A stretch of DNA of 64,000 nt from Enchytraeus crypticus (taxonomy: Eukaryota; Annelida; Clitellata; Enchytraeida; Enchytraeidae): positions 569,459 through 633,458 of the forward strand of contig CAJHZI010000479.1 in the NCBI GenBank assembly GCA_905160935.1, given 5' to 3'. Shown here piece after piece: positions 53,531-64,000 of the stretch; positions within the stretch are counted from its first letter, which is position 1, and each line of letters starts with the position of its first letter. The notes beneath the pieces were generated by a model that saw only the letters and a program-made list of their open reading frames with translations, searched no databases and was not told the DNA's origin. A program made the translations under genes and the position numbers.

Positions 53531-54058
53531 CTATGTGATATCGGCTGATCTGCACTCAGATCTCCCTCCCGTCTCGCTCTTCACCAACTCCGATATCATA
53601 GAAAATTGCTCCCCACCAATCAGCTGACTGCTGCGCTCCCGCCTCATTCCAGCAGCATGAGGCTGCTGTTGATGTAGCAGTGGCAGACCAAACAGCTGCT
53701 GATCAGATCTCGTGGGAGCAGACTGAGCTCTACCAAGAGGCTGTATCAGAGCATTGATCTCCAGACTGAACGGATGGTTGACGTAGAACGGAGAGAGCAG
53801 GTCAGCCGTGGGTTGAACGTAACCATCTTGCGGCGGCTGAGAGGTGTCAGTGTCAGGACGCAGAAGAACCTGAGGGGTCAACCCAGCCGGTGAGCTGATC
53901 GGGTTCTGCGGCTGGTGTCCCCTGAACTTGGGGCACCTCACTGGGGAGTCAACACTCGCAGTGGCCAGGCTCGAGAGCTGAGGCCCTGCCCCTCGCAGAG
54001 GTTTGTGGGTCGAGGAGTGTGTTGGAGGCAGGGAGCCAGATGATCCTGGTGAGCTCAC
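53531..54058 (-). CDS. Orphan GC-rich ORF, possible exon of an unknown gene
   Basis: 175 codons open on the minus strand with no ATG near its start; an in-frame TGA lies just upstream, so translation could enter only through a splice acceptor (for example GTGAG|CT near 54,063) or internally. The product is Pro/Ser/Gln-rich with PFYVNHPFSLEINALIQPLG, GRAQSAPTRSDQQ and MRRERSSQLIGGEQFSMISE near the end. Composition is far more GC-rich than its surroundings, which are decayed LINE sequence. I do not recognise the family; a transcription-factor C-terminal tail is a guess only. No partner exon found to the right. Confidence 0.4.
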   Translation of the reverse strand: MSSPGSSGSLPPTHSSTHKPLRGAGPQLSSLATASVDSPVRCPKFRGHQPQNPISSPAGLTPQVLLRPDTDTSQPPQDGYVQPTADLLSPFYVNHPFSLEINALIQPLGRAQSAPTRSDQQLFGLPLLHQQQPHAAGMRRERSSQLIGGEQFSMISELVKSETGGRSECRSADIT

Positions 54059-57012
54059 AGCTCACAGCTGTGTGTCTTGTGTGCTTTGTGTGGGCCTTGC
54101 TGCCTGATTTCTGATTATAAATAAATAAATAAATAAATTAATTTTTTGGTATTTTATTGTCATTGATGATGGTAGTGGCGTTGTAATTGTTGTTTGTGTG
54201 CAGGAGTTCTACGTGAACATTAATGAACATTATTATCTCAATAAGTCATCGATCCGCAGCACTGAAAATGCTTGCAGGCAGATTTATTCTAAGCTTTTTC
54301 AAACGTTTAATTAATAAAAATTTTATAACGCAAACTCAATACCAGATCTACTTGAGGCAATTGCCAGTTGAATTAAAAATTGAAAATAGAAGTTTAAAAC
54401 TGCATAAATTATACAGAAGTATTATGAAGACCATAATGTTTTATATAACGTCATTGAGCTGCAATTAGACTTAGATAAATTGATAGTCTTACTTATATAA
54501 AATTGTGACATGTGTTTTTAACGTGCAGATATGTAGCAAGATTACTGAAGTTTAAGCCATTAAATTTAAATTAGATTATAGGGATAAAAGTGGCATTGTA
54601 GTAATTACATTGGAATTAATTAACATCTTTTAATGGATGCTTCATTTGTCTTCACACAGTTAAGGTTTGTCATCTTTATTTCTATTTGTAAGTTTATACA
54701 TAATTACGTTTTCAGGTTTCTCCATGGCCCAATGATAGCGCATTGAACTCTGAAGCAGAAGGTTCTCGACTCAAAGCTGCAGGAATAGAATGTCAAGTTA
54801 ATGAAGAAATTATAATAACTGGGAGATAGAGAAATGTGACATCTGTCATTTGAATTTCTCCTTCTTTCCATCATCATCATCATCTGTCAATCAGATCTGA
54901 AATATTTAGTTTATGAACAGGGGTCGGGCTTGATTTTCTGGTAGACCCTAACGTTATGTGGACGTATAACAACTAAATTATAATGCCATTGCCAAAGACA
55001 ACATCAAGAACTATGAATCCAAAGCCATGCCTTGGAGTAAAAACTAAATTATCCAATGCTTTTTTTCTATCTTTATTTTAAGTCAGCTGCTAGCTGGACG
55101 TTAATTAGTAGAAATAATAGGCAGGCAATACTTTGATTATAAACAACTTTAAATGTAACTTATAATATCTTCATACTGTGCAATTATTGAAATTATCCGA
55201 GATTCAAAGTTATGCTGAGAATGTTGACATCCGACAAACTTTTTGTCTTTTCTCAATTTAATTTAAATAATGATAGACAGTTTAACAGTGTATTGAGCTA
55301 TGCAACGTATTGAGCGTTGTGTACACGTCTTTCTGCATCTTTCTCGCTTCCTGAATTTCTTACGTTCATTTATTCATATTTAAGAGCATGAAATGCTATT
55401 ATTAAATTAACACCTCTTCTTAAAGAGCATGAAATGCTATTAGTATGTTAACACCTCTTATTAGAGAGCATGAAATGCCATTAGTAAGTTAACACCTCTT
55501 ATTAGAGAGCATGAAATGCCATTAGTAAGTTAGCACCTCTTATTAGATCGCAAAAAATGATATTAGGGAGTTAACGGTTCCGAATGGCTTCGTGATGTTA
55601 TTAAATTATCTCGTTGACTTTAGATGACGTCTGTATTTAAATCAAATAATGAAATTTTCACGCAATGCTCTCTACAGAACTCTGTGTTCTCGAGGTCTGG
55701 AAGCTGAGATAGTCTGTGTGCTTGTGACGGTATCTCGAGTGTGCCAACCCGTCTTGAATGAAGCGGAGAGCTTCTGATATTGACGTTAAGCACTCTAGTG
55801 ACTCTTCAACTAGTTGTTGTCCTGGTATTAAGCTGCTGTAGAAAATGTAGGGACATAATATTTCAGGATGATATCCAGCACTTTTGATTCCTTTAAACTA
55901 GTCTGTTATACTTTCACCGGTCCCGTTAGTGTTCCAGATTTCACTCTCTGATCAATTCGCCGGAAATAGAACTTAGGATAAAACTGGATAATTCTGCTCA
56001 CTTCACGACTGTTAACATTTCAGGACTGTTAACACTTCAGGACTATTAACACTTCAGGACTGTTAACACGTCAGGACTGTTAACACTTCAGGACTGTTAA
56101 CACGTCAGGACTGTTCACACTTCAGGACTGTTCACACTTTCGGATCTGATCGGACACTTTAGGCAGTTGTTTAAGTGTTCAAACGAATGAGAGTTCCAGG
56201 GCACACATACCTACATCTCCTGCACTCAAATGTCTGATCTCATCACACCTCAGGTGTGGCAGTGAGGTATGAGGTAGTTAATGTGACATTTGATGAGAAG
56301 ATCTTCACCACATGTGTTACTGTGGATTAAGACTCCACCACATGTGTTACTGTGGATTAGGTGAGACGTTACTTGATCCTGCTTATAGTTGGTTGTACTA
56401 GCGCCACTGTGACGTGCTGCATAGAGCGGCGCTTATAACAGTTGTTGTCATCAGACTGGGAGAGTTAATGGAGACTGCTACAGCGCTGATAAAAATCTTT
56501 ATGATTAGAACAATATTTCATAAAACAATAGAAGCCCTTTTGATTAGTGTGTTTCGGTGTACTGTTTACTCTTTTATATATTTTTCTCTAGTAAGATTAA
56601 AAATTCTGAACTCTGCAAAATCTCTCTCACTTAAAAAATAGCCCAGTCTATAGTCTATACAGTCTGTAGCCTTGCTGTACTAGCAGGCTATCTCGGTCTG
56701 TTTATAGCCTTGCTCTACTTGTAGTAGATATCGTAGGCTATTTGTAGCCTAGCTCTTCAAGTAAGCTATCGACAAGTTATCACAAGCTGTTTGTTTAGCA
56801 CTTGATGGCGAGACGTTGCCTATAGCGCCTCTGTGAGCTGTTGTAGGGACGCTAGTATTAGAGATCTCTAGTGCTTTGTAGGCTGGTGTAGGTCTACTCG
56901 GCAACAGTCTCTCTCTGTCTTGAATGTCTTTTTTATGTCTATGTTTCTACGGCCAATTGTCTTCAGCTTGATCAAGCCTGTTAACCTTCTCTCTCTACGT
57001 GGTAATGTATAT

Positions 57013-57128
57013 CTGGCTGGAGTCAGTAGCGATGTCGGTAAGACACTCGACCGCGGATCAGTATGAGCGGAGTTCAAATCCTGGGCTCGTCCGTCACAGA
57101 TATCGCTTTCGAGTGAGGAAACTGACGC
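57013..57128 (+). mobile_element. SINE family A
   Basis: CTGGCTGGAGTCAGTAGCGA to GAGGAAACTGACG; the extreme 3' end is missing. Confidence 0.75.
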
Positions 57129-57239
57129 ACTGTTTCTGCCTGTGTGTCTAGACTCTAACTCTCTCTATGTCTCTCTTTCTCAGGCGTGTCCTTTAATGGG
57201 AACAGTTGTATTACTTGTAGATTGTTTATAGTATTGTCA

Positions 57240-58220
57240 CTGATTACCTTCATTACGAGCCTATAGGTTCTCTACTACGTGCCTATAGGCTCTTCAGTAC
57301 GTGCCTATAGGTTCTCTACTACGTGCCTATAGGCTCTTCACTACGTGCCTATAGGTTCTCTACTACGTGCCTATAGGTTCTCTACTACGTGCCTATAGGC
57401 TCTTCAGTGCCTATAGGTTCTCTACTACGTGCCTATAGGTTCTCTACTACGTGCCTATAGGCTCTTCTACGTGCCTATAGGTTCTCTACTACGTGCCTAT
57501 AGGTTCTCTACTACGTGCCTATAGGCTCTTCACTACGTGCCTATAGGTTCTCTACTACGTGCCTATAGGTTCTCTACTACGTGCCTATAGGCTCTTCAGT
57601 ACGTGCCTATAGGTTCTCTACTACGTGCCTATAGGTTCTCTACTACGTGCCTATAGGCTCTTCACTACGTGCCTATAGGTTCTCTACTACGTGCCTATAG
57701 GCTCTTCACTACGTGCCTATAGGTTCTACTACTCTACGTGCCTTTAGGCTCTTCACTACGTGCCTATAGGTTCTCTACTACGTGCCTATAGGTTCTCTAC
57801 TACGTGCCTATAGGCTCTTCACTACGTGCCTATAGGTTCTCTACTACGTGCCTATAGGCTCTTCACTACGTGCCTATAGGTTCTCTACTACGTGCCTATA
57901 GGCTCTTCACTACGTGCCTATAGGTTCTCTACTACGTGCCTATAGGCTCTTCACTACGTGCCTATAGGTTCTCTACTACGTGCCTATAGGTTCTCTACTA
58001 CGTGCCTATAGGCTCTTCACTATGTGCCTATAGGTTCTCTACTACGTGCCTATAGGTTCTCCACTACGTGCCTATAGGTTCTCCACTACGTGCCTATAGG
58101 TTCTCCACTACGTGCCTATAGGCTCTTCACTACGAGCCTAAAGGTTCTCTACTACGTGCCTATAGGCTCTCCATGACCTCAACTATGTGCCTATAGGCTC
58201 TCTACTTCGTGTCTGTAGGC
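57240..58220. repeat. ~21-bp minisatellite (CTACGTGCCTATAGGTTCTC)
   Basis: Around 45 units alternating TTCTCTA and CTCTTCA joints. No gene. One of the longest arrays in the window. Confidence 0.92.
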
Positions 58221-58698
58221 TCTCTAAATTACATTTTATTATGACTTAAATCATTGTAATATTTACTCAATAGCATTAAAAATTAATTGTAACATTCATA
58301 ATTTATTGATAATTTTTAAATTCTAGATTTTTTGCCTCTAACTTTGTAATTATTTTTAACTCTAATCGCTAATTTAAGAACGAGTATTTGATACTAAGAT
58401 CACTTGATAAGAGAGTGCCTGATGGTCCAGTTAACTGTGGACGTGATGTTTTTATCTAGAAATGTTCTGGGCTAGTTTCCTTGAGTGAGTTTTGAAATGG
58501 TAGATGTTAAATAAACAGACAGCTCGAGATTGCTGTCCCTGGGAATTTATTGACTGTTCTTTTATCATATGTCTGCTCTATCGACCTTCTTTATACAACT
58601 CTCTCTTGCTCTTTCTCTCTGTCTCTCTCTATTTCTAATATGTCTTCTCTATCGACCTTCTCTATACAACTCTCTCTTGCTCTTTCGCTCTGTCTCTA

Positions 58699-58731
<33 letters not shown>

Positions 58732-58979
58732 ATTTCTCATATGTCTGCTCTATCGACCTTCTCTATACAACTCTCTCTTGCTCTTTCTCTCTATCTGTCT
58801 CTCTCTCTGTATCAGTGTTTTTCTCTCACTCTCATCTTTTATGGAGCCTTCCATTAAAGTTTAAAAATGTTATTCGCACTTTGCTGCGGTAAATCAGTCG
58901 AGAGAAGATGAGACGTCTTGTCTTTCAACAGGTTCATTGTGCTGTATGTGAACAACAATAGCGTAATCTAACATTATCT

Positions 58980-59450
58980 ACGTGTGTCGTATCATAGCGT
59001 ATCATAGCGTATCATAGCGTAAAGTAGCGTAACATAGCGTAACATAAAGTAACGTAGCGTAACATATCGTGACATATCGTATCATAGCTAACTTATCATA
59101 ACATAGCGGAACGTAGCGTAACATAGCGTAACATAGCGTGACATAGCTTATCATAGCGTAACATATCGTAACATAGCGTAACGTAGCATAACATAGCGTA
59201 ACATAGCGTAACGTAACATAACATAGCGTAACATAGCGTGACGTAACATAACATAGCGTAAACATAGCGCGACGTAACGTAACGTGGCGTAGTGTAACGC
59301 TTCATAACATAGCTCAGCATAACATAGCATTGTATTTCATGACATAACGTAACGTAACATAGCATAGCATAGCATAGCATAACATAACATAACATAACAT
59401 TACATAACATAATATAGCATAACATAAAAACATAACATAACGTAATAAAA
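58980..59450. repeat. AGCGTAACAT-type ~10-bp array
   Basis: Decamer and pentamer variants over 460 bp; minus-strand ORFs rich in Tyr/Val/Met/Leu are its translation. Confidence 0.88.
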
Positions 59451-59549
59451 AATTTAGGCAATCCGCCGTGTAAAGAATTTTTTACTTTTGTTGATTATTG
59501 AATGAAATAAATTAATAAATTAATCATTGGTCGTTAGATAAACATATGA

Positions 59550-59550
59550 G

Positions 59551-59635
<85 letters not shown>
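59550..59635. repeat. (GA)n microsatellite
   Basis: Nearly pure GA dinucleotide run of ~80 bp. Confidence 0.95.
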
Positions 59636-59637
<2 letters not shown>

Positions 59638-60799
59638 TTGTTTAATCAATAATACAACGTTATCAGTTATCAATGTTATCAGTCTTGTTGTTGTTATCAA
59701 CGTTCACTATCAGGACTTGTTGTACTGGTGTCGATTGTTATGTGAACACTTGTTTTATTTGATTAAGAGCCTGTATACAACCTCGTCTACAAGTCTGCAT
59801 GTAAAAGATAACGACTTATCAAGCGTACTGGCTTATCTATATTACGTTATCTAGATGCACGACATAATATCAAATATCTATAGTTCTAGCTAATCCTCTC
59901 TAGAGGCCCGTCGTATTATTATTTATATTATATTTATTATTATTATGTTATTACTTAATGAGAATTTCTAAACCACATTGGCTGAAGTTGTAAACACGGG
60001 TCAAAGGTTCACCCATGGCTTATTTGTTAAAAAACAGGTCTGTCTAATATAGTGACTATGTAGTGTGCATAGTGTCTAATATGATGTCAATATAGTGTGT
60101 ATATAGTGTCTATATAGAGGACATTGACCTCGCAGTAAATCTTATGACCTAGATACTGCTGTTTGACCTAGATACGACTGTTTGACCTAGATACGACTGT
60201 TTGACCTAGATACAACTGTTTGACCTAGATGCGACTGTTTGACCTAGATACGACTGTTTGACCTAGATGCGACTGTTTGACCGCTTCTGTTGTTGCTGTG
60301 TCTTACCATTTCTCTTACATGTTTCTCACTGCAGTGTTTCTCTAAACGTACTGCCTCCTTGCTGTTACAACACATAACACATTAAAGCACATAACACATT
60401 AGTGCACATTATAGCGCTATAGCTGACTGAACGGTGTAATGAGTTGATTGATCTCTCACAGAACGGTGTAATGAACTGATAGGCTGATCTCTATGGCAAA
60501 ACTTTAATTCTACATGTAGAATAACTGGAGAATAATAACTTGTAAGAATTTAAAAATTCGATAACTTGAGTAGAATCAATTATTAATAAAACAGCTTTGA
60601 ATAAAGAGGTCAAAGGTCAGTCAGACAGATTTGGTAGTGGAATAGTAAATATAGGATATAATAAATAAAAGATCTTTCTAAGTTTAGTCTCTGGTCCCTG
60701 AAGTGTGTTGATTGATTCATTGGCGCCCTATGTTATCTGGAGCTTAAGAGCCTAGGCGTGAGGTAAGACGGTTTATGATTGAGAAATAAGAATTAAGTG

Positions 60800-61290
60800 G
60801 TTGTTATCTCACATCTGATTGCGCTTGTACTGCTTATGCATCTTGTACTGCTTGTACTGATTGTACTGTTTGTACTATTTGTACTGTTTGTACTGCTTGT
60901 ACTGTTTGTACTGCTTGTACTGCTTGTACTGCTTGTACTGCTTGTACTACTTGTACTGTTTGTACTACTTGTACTGCTTGTACTACTTGTACTGTTTGTA
61001 CTGTTTGTACTGTTTGTACTACTTGTACTACTTGTATTGCTTGTACTGCTTGTACTACTTGTATTGCTTGTACTGCTTGTACTGCTTGTACTGTTTGTAC
61101 TGCTTGTACTGTTTGTACTGTTTGTACTACTGTACTGCTTGTACTACTTGTACTGTTTGTACTGCTTGTACTGTTTGTACTACTGTACTGCTTGTACTAC
61201 ATGTACTACTTGTACTGTTTATACTGTTTGTACTGCTTGTCCTGTTTGTACTGTTTGTACTACTTGTACTGTTTGTACTGAATTATTGTG
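60800..61290. repeat. TTGTACTGC-type 9-bp array
   Basis: About 54 units. Long Leu/Val and Cys/Tyr ORFs across it are repeat translations. Confidence 0.92.
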
Positions 61291-61559
61291 ACACAACCAG
61301 ATGTATATCTCGTTGTTTGGAGTCTTAAGCCGACTGACTGACTTTGAAGTTGCTGACAAATTGTCTGATTATCTGATTGACTGACTGTCTGACCGGCTGA
61401 CTGACTGACCGGCTGACTGACTGACTGACTGACTGACTGACTGAGTGTCTGACTGACTGATTGTCTGACTGACTCACTGACTCACTGACTCACTGACTCA
61501 CTGACTGGTCGTGGGTATTATATATTTTTTGAGGAATCTATGTTCTGATAAAGCCACTT

Positions 61560-61725
61560 CATGGCAAATATTCAACGTGTACAGAAGGTTGACTTTTTTT
61601 CTACACAACGTGTACAGAAGGGTGACTTTTTTTCTACACAACGTGTACAGAAGGGTGACTTTTTTCCTACACAACGTGTACAGAAGGGTGACTTTTTCAT
61701 ACACAACGTGTACAGAAGGTTGAGG
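61560..61725. repeat. ~33-bp array (ACACAACGTGTACAGAAGGG)
   Basis: Five units of ACACAACGTGTACAGAAGGG then TGACTTTTTT, each containing the palindrome-like ACACGTTGTG/CACAACGTGT core. Confidence 0.85.
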
Positions 61726-62769
61726 GCCCAGTGGTACTAGGTAGTAGGCTACAAGCGAGGACAGGCAGTGTTGAACTGAAGAGAGGGCTAACAAGCTAAC
61801 AACCTTTATATGTGCCGCTACGCTGCGCGCTGTTGAATAGTGTGACTGTCATTCTGCTTAATATGATATAATCCCTAAAACTCTCTAGCACTTGTATGTT
61901 CTAAACGTTGACCCTCTCTCTTTCTCCCTCTGCCTGGCTATCTGTCTCTCCCTCTCTCTGTCTCTCTATCTCCCCCTCTCTCTCTCTTTCAGTGTGTCTG
62001 TCTCTCTCTCTCTCTATCTCTTTCTCGGGTTTACACATCAATAGATTCTAAGGAAATGCAAAATGAACGGTTCTTTGTTGCTATTCACAGGTGCTGCGCT
62101 GTTGTATACAGGGAACATGTCCTAAAAAACCTTTGGATTAAAACTGCTCAGAATATGTATAGAGTATAGAAGCATTGGATTATTACTGTTAGAATATGTT
62201 TCTCTGCTGTGTAATTAATTATGTGTTATTTGTATGTGTATTATGTACCAGACTGTGTATTTTCTCTGTATAGGCCTAATGTGTACCAGAGTTTGTAATT
62301 ATGTGTAATGTGTATTAGAGTGTGTAATTATGTGCTATGTGTATGTGTATTATGTACCAGAGTTTGTATTTTCTCTGTATAGGCCTAATGTGTACCAGAG
62401 TTTGTAATTAGGTGTAATGTGTATTAGAGTGTGTAATTATGTGTAATTCGTATGTGTATTAGAGTGTGTAATTATGTGTAATGTATATGCGTATTAGAGT
62501 GTGTAATTATGTGCAATGTGTAATGTGTATTTGAGCGTGTAATTATGTGTAATGTGTATGTATATTAGAGTGTGTAATTATGTGTAATGTGTAAGGGTAT
62601 TAGCTTGCTGATCCTGGGACTGTTTTATTTCTCTCACAGTTTATCACTACATCTGTTGAAAAGTCGGTCGAATGAAATTCGGTCAGTAAATAGTTCAATC
62701 TGAGTTCATTGACTTCTATGCAAGTGCAGTTGGGTCAATTAGACGGAACTTTTCAGCCTAATCACTGGG

Positions 62770-64000
62770 CCTGGATTATATTAGACTGGATGGGATTAGA
62801 TTAAATTAGACTAGCTTAGATTAGATTAGATCGGATTGAATTAGATTAGATTGTTTTAGATTAGATTAGATCGGATTGGATTAGATTGGATTAGATTAGA
62901 TTAGATTAGATTGGACTAGATTAGATTAGATTAGATTAGATTTGATTGGACTAGATTAGATTAGATTAGATTAGATTTGATTGGACTAGATTAGATTAGA
63001 TTAGATTAGATTAGATTTGATTGGACTAGATTAGATTAGATTAGATTAGATTTGATTGGGTTGGATCAGATTACATTACATTAGATTTTAAGCAAACTTT
63101 ACCCACTTTCTGTAACAGTATGAGATATTGATGAGATATCCTAATGAACAGATGAGGATGATGAGATGATGATGATGAGATGATGATGAGATGATGATGA
63201 GATGATGATGAGATGATGATGAGATGATGATGAGATGATGATGATGAGAGGATGATGAGATGATGATGATGATGATGATGAGAGGATGATGAGATGATGA
63301 TGAGATGATGAGAGATGATGAGATGATGATGATGAGGATGATGAGATGATGATGAGATGATGATGATGATGAGGATGATGAGATGATGATGAGATGATGA
63401 TGAGTGATGATGATGATGATGAGGATGATGAGATGAGATGAGATGATGATGATGAGATATGATGAGATGATATGATGAAGGATATGATGAGATGATGGAT
63501 GATGAGATATGTGGGGATGAGAGAGCGGAATGATGGATGATGAATGATAAGATGATGATATGATGATGAGATGATGATGATGAGATGATGTGAGATGATA
63601 TGAGATGATGATGAGACTAGATGATGTGAGATGATGTGAAGGATGATGAGATGAGAGGATGATTGAGGGAATGATAGATGATGAGATATGATGATGAGAT
63701 GATGATGATGAGAGGATGATGAGATGATGATGAGATGATGATGATGAGATGATGATGAGATGATGATGAGAGGATGATGATGAGAGGATGATGAGATGAT
63801 GATGATGAGAGGATGATGAGATGATGATGAGATGATGATGATGAGAGGATGATGAGATGATGATGAGATGATGATGATGAGATGATGATGAGATGATGAT
63901 GAGATGATGATGAGATGATGATGATGAGAGGATGATGAGATGATGATGAGATGATGATGAGATGATGAGATGATGATGATGAGAGGATGATGAGAGGATG
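62770..64000. repeat. ATTAG-type array followed by GATGAT array to the window end
   Basis: 62,770-63,080 is (GATTA)n with GATTGGACTAG variants; 63,120-64,000 is (GAT)n/(GATGA)n with GAGAGGATGATGA variants. No gene. The increase in irregular units near 63,450-63,660 may reflect read errors. Confidence 0.92.

Larger units (their letters stand above)
54059..64000. other. Gene-poor, array-rich right end
   Basis: Possible LINE tail at 54,190-54,470, tRNA-like remnant at 54,722-54,790, a 41-bp array (55,380-55,560), a 17-bp array (55,990-56,150), SINE A at 57,013, then almost continuous arrays (57,240-58,220; 58,560-58,840 CT-rich; 58,980-59,450; 59,550-59,635; 60,130-60,290; 60,800-61,290; 61,380-61,505 GACT; 61,560-61,725; 62,180-62,600; 62,770 to end). 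No gene recognised. Confidence 0.7.

Noticed and set aside
54722-54790. Candidate tRNA (CCATGGCCCAATGATAGCGC)
   Set aside because: T-arm and acceptor stem do not fold; remnant only.
59002-59461. Tyr/Val/Leu/Met-rich minus-strand ORFs
   Set aside because: Translation of the AGCGTAACAT array.
60797-61328. Leu/Val-rich ORF resembling a membrane protein
   Set aside because: Translation of the TTGTACTGC array.

Overview
This is a eukaryotic, animal-type window. It carries three intron-rich protein genes of metazoan families, at least one broken LINE, one hAT transposon, several SINE families, and a very large load of micro- and minisatellites. There are no operons, Shine-Dalgarno sites, rRNA or CRISPR. 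The gene families and AT-rich intergenic DNA point to an invertebrate; I cannot place it further from sequence alone.

Layout: (1) 1-12,388, minus strand: the N-terminal half of a JIP3/JIP4 (MAPK8IP3/SPAG9, sunday driver) scaffold gene, 18 GT-AG exons joined in consistent phase into 655 codons; the C-terminal half lies beyond the left edge. (2) 12,389-15,333: intergenic gap between two divergent genes, with a tRNA-derived SINE and another dispersed repeat. (3) 15,334-30,402, plus strand: a complete tweety-family (TTYH) chloride-channel-like gene, 12 exons, about 453 aa, with a broken LINE in intron 4. (4) 30,403-38,025: intergenic, mostly repeats, with a striking CRE/CCAAT/TATA cluster near 34.3-34.5 kb and a perfect 23-bp hairpin at 32.8 kb. 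(5) 38,026-49,692, minus strand: a complete ankyrin-repeat gene whose repeats and C-terminus resemble ANKRD54, 8 exons, about 555 aa; its first intron holds a 2.74-kb hAT element with an 8-bp target duplication. (6) 49,693-64,000: gene-poor, with degraded LINE pieces, one GC-rich orphan ORF on the minus strand (53,531-54,058), and long tandem arrays that fill the last 7 kb.

The most unusual signal is how tandem repeats relate to exons. At least eight exons in the three genes have partial tandem copies of their own 3' splice site plus exon start lying just upstream, and three of these arrays (TTYH exon 12, ANKRD54-like exon 4, JIP exon 5) have repeat units divisible by three and stay open into the functional exon. 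Other arrays duplicate 5' splice sites or acceptor tracts. (GATT)n microsatellites also stand where the polypyrimidine tract should be at several acceptors. This could be neutral slippage in a repeat-prone genome, or a source of alternative-acceptor protein length variation; RNA reads would decide.
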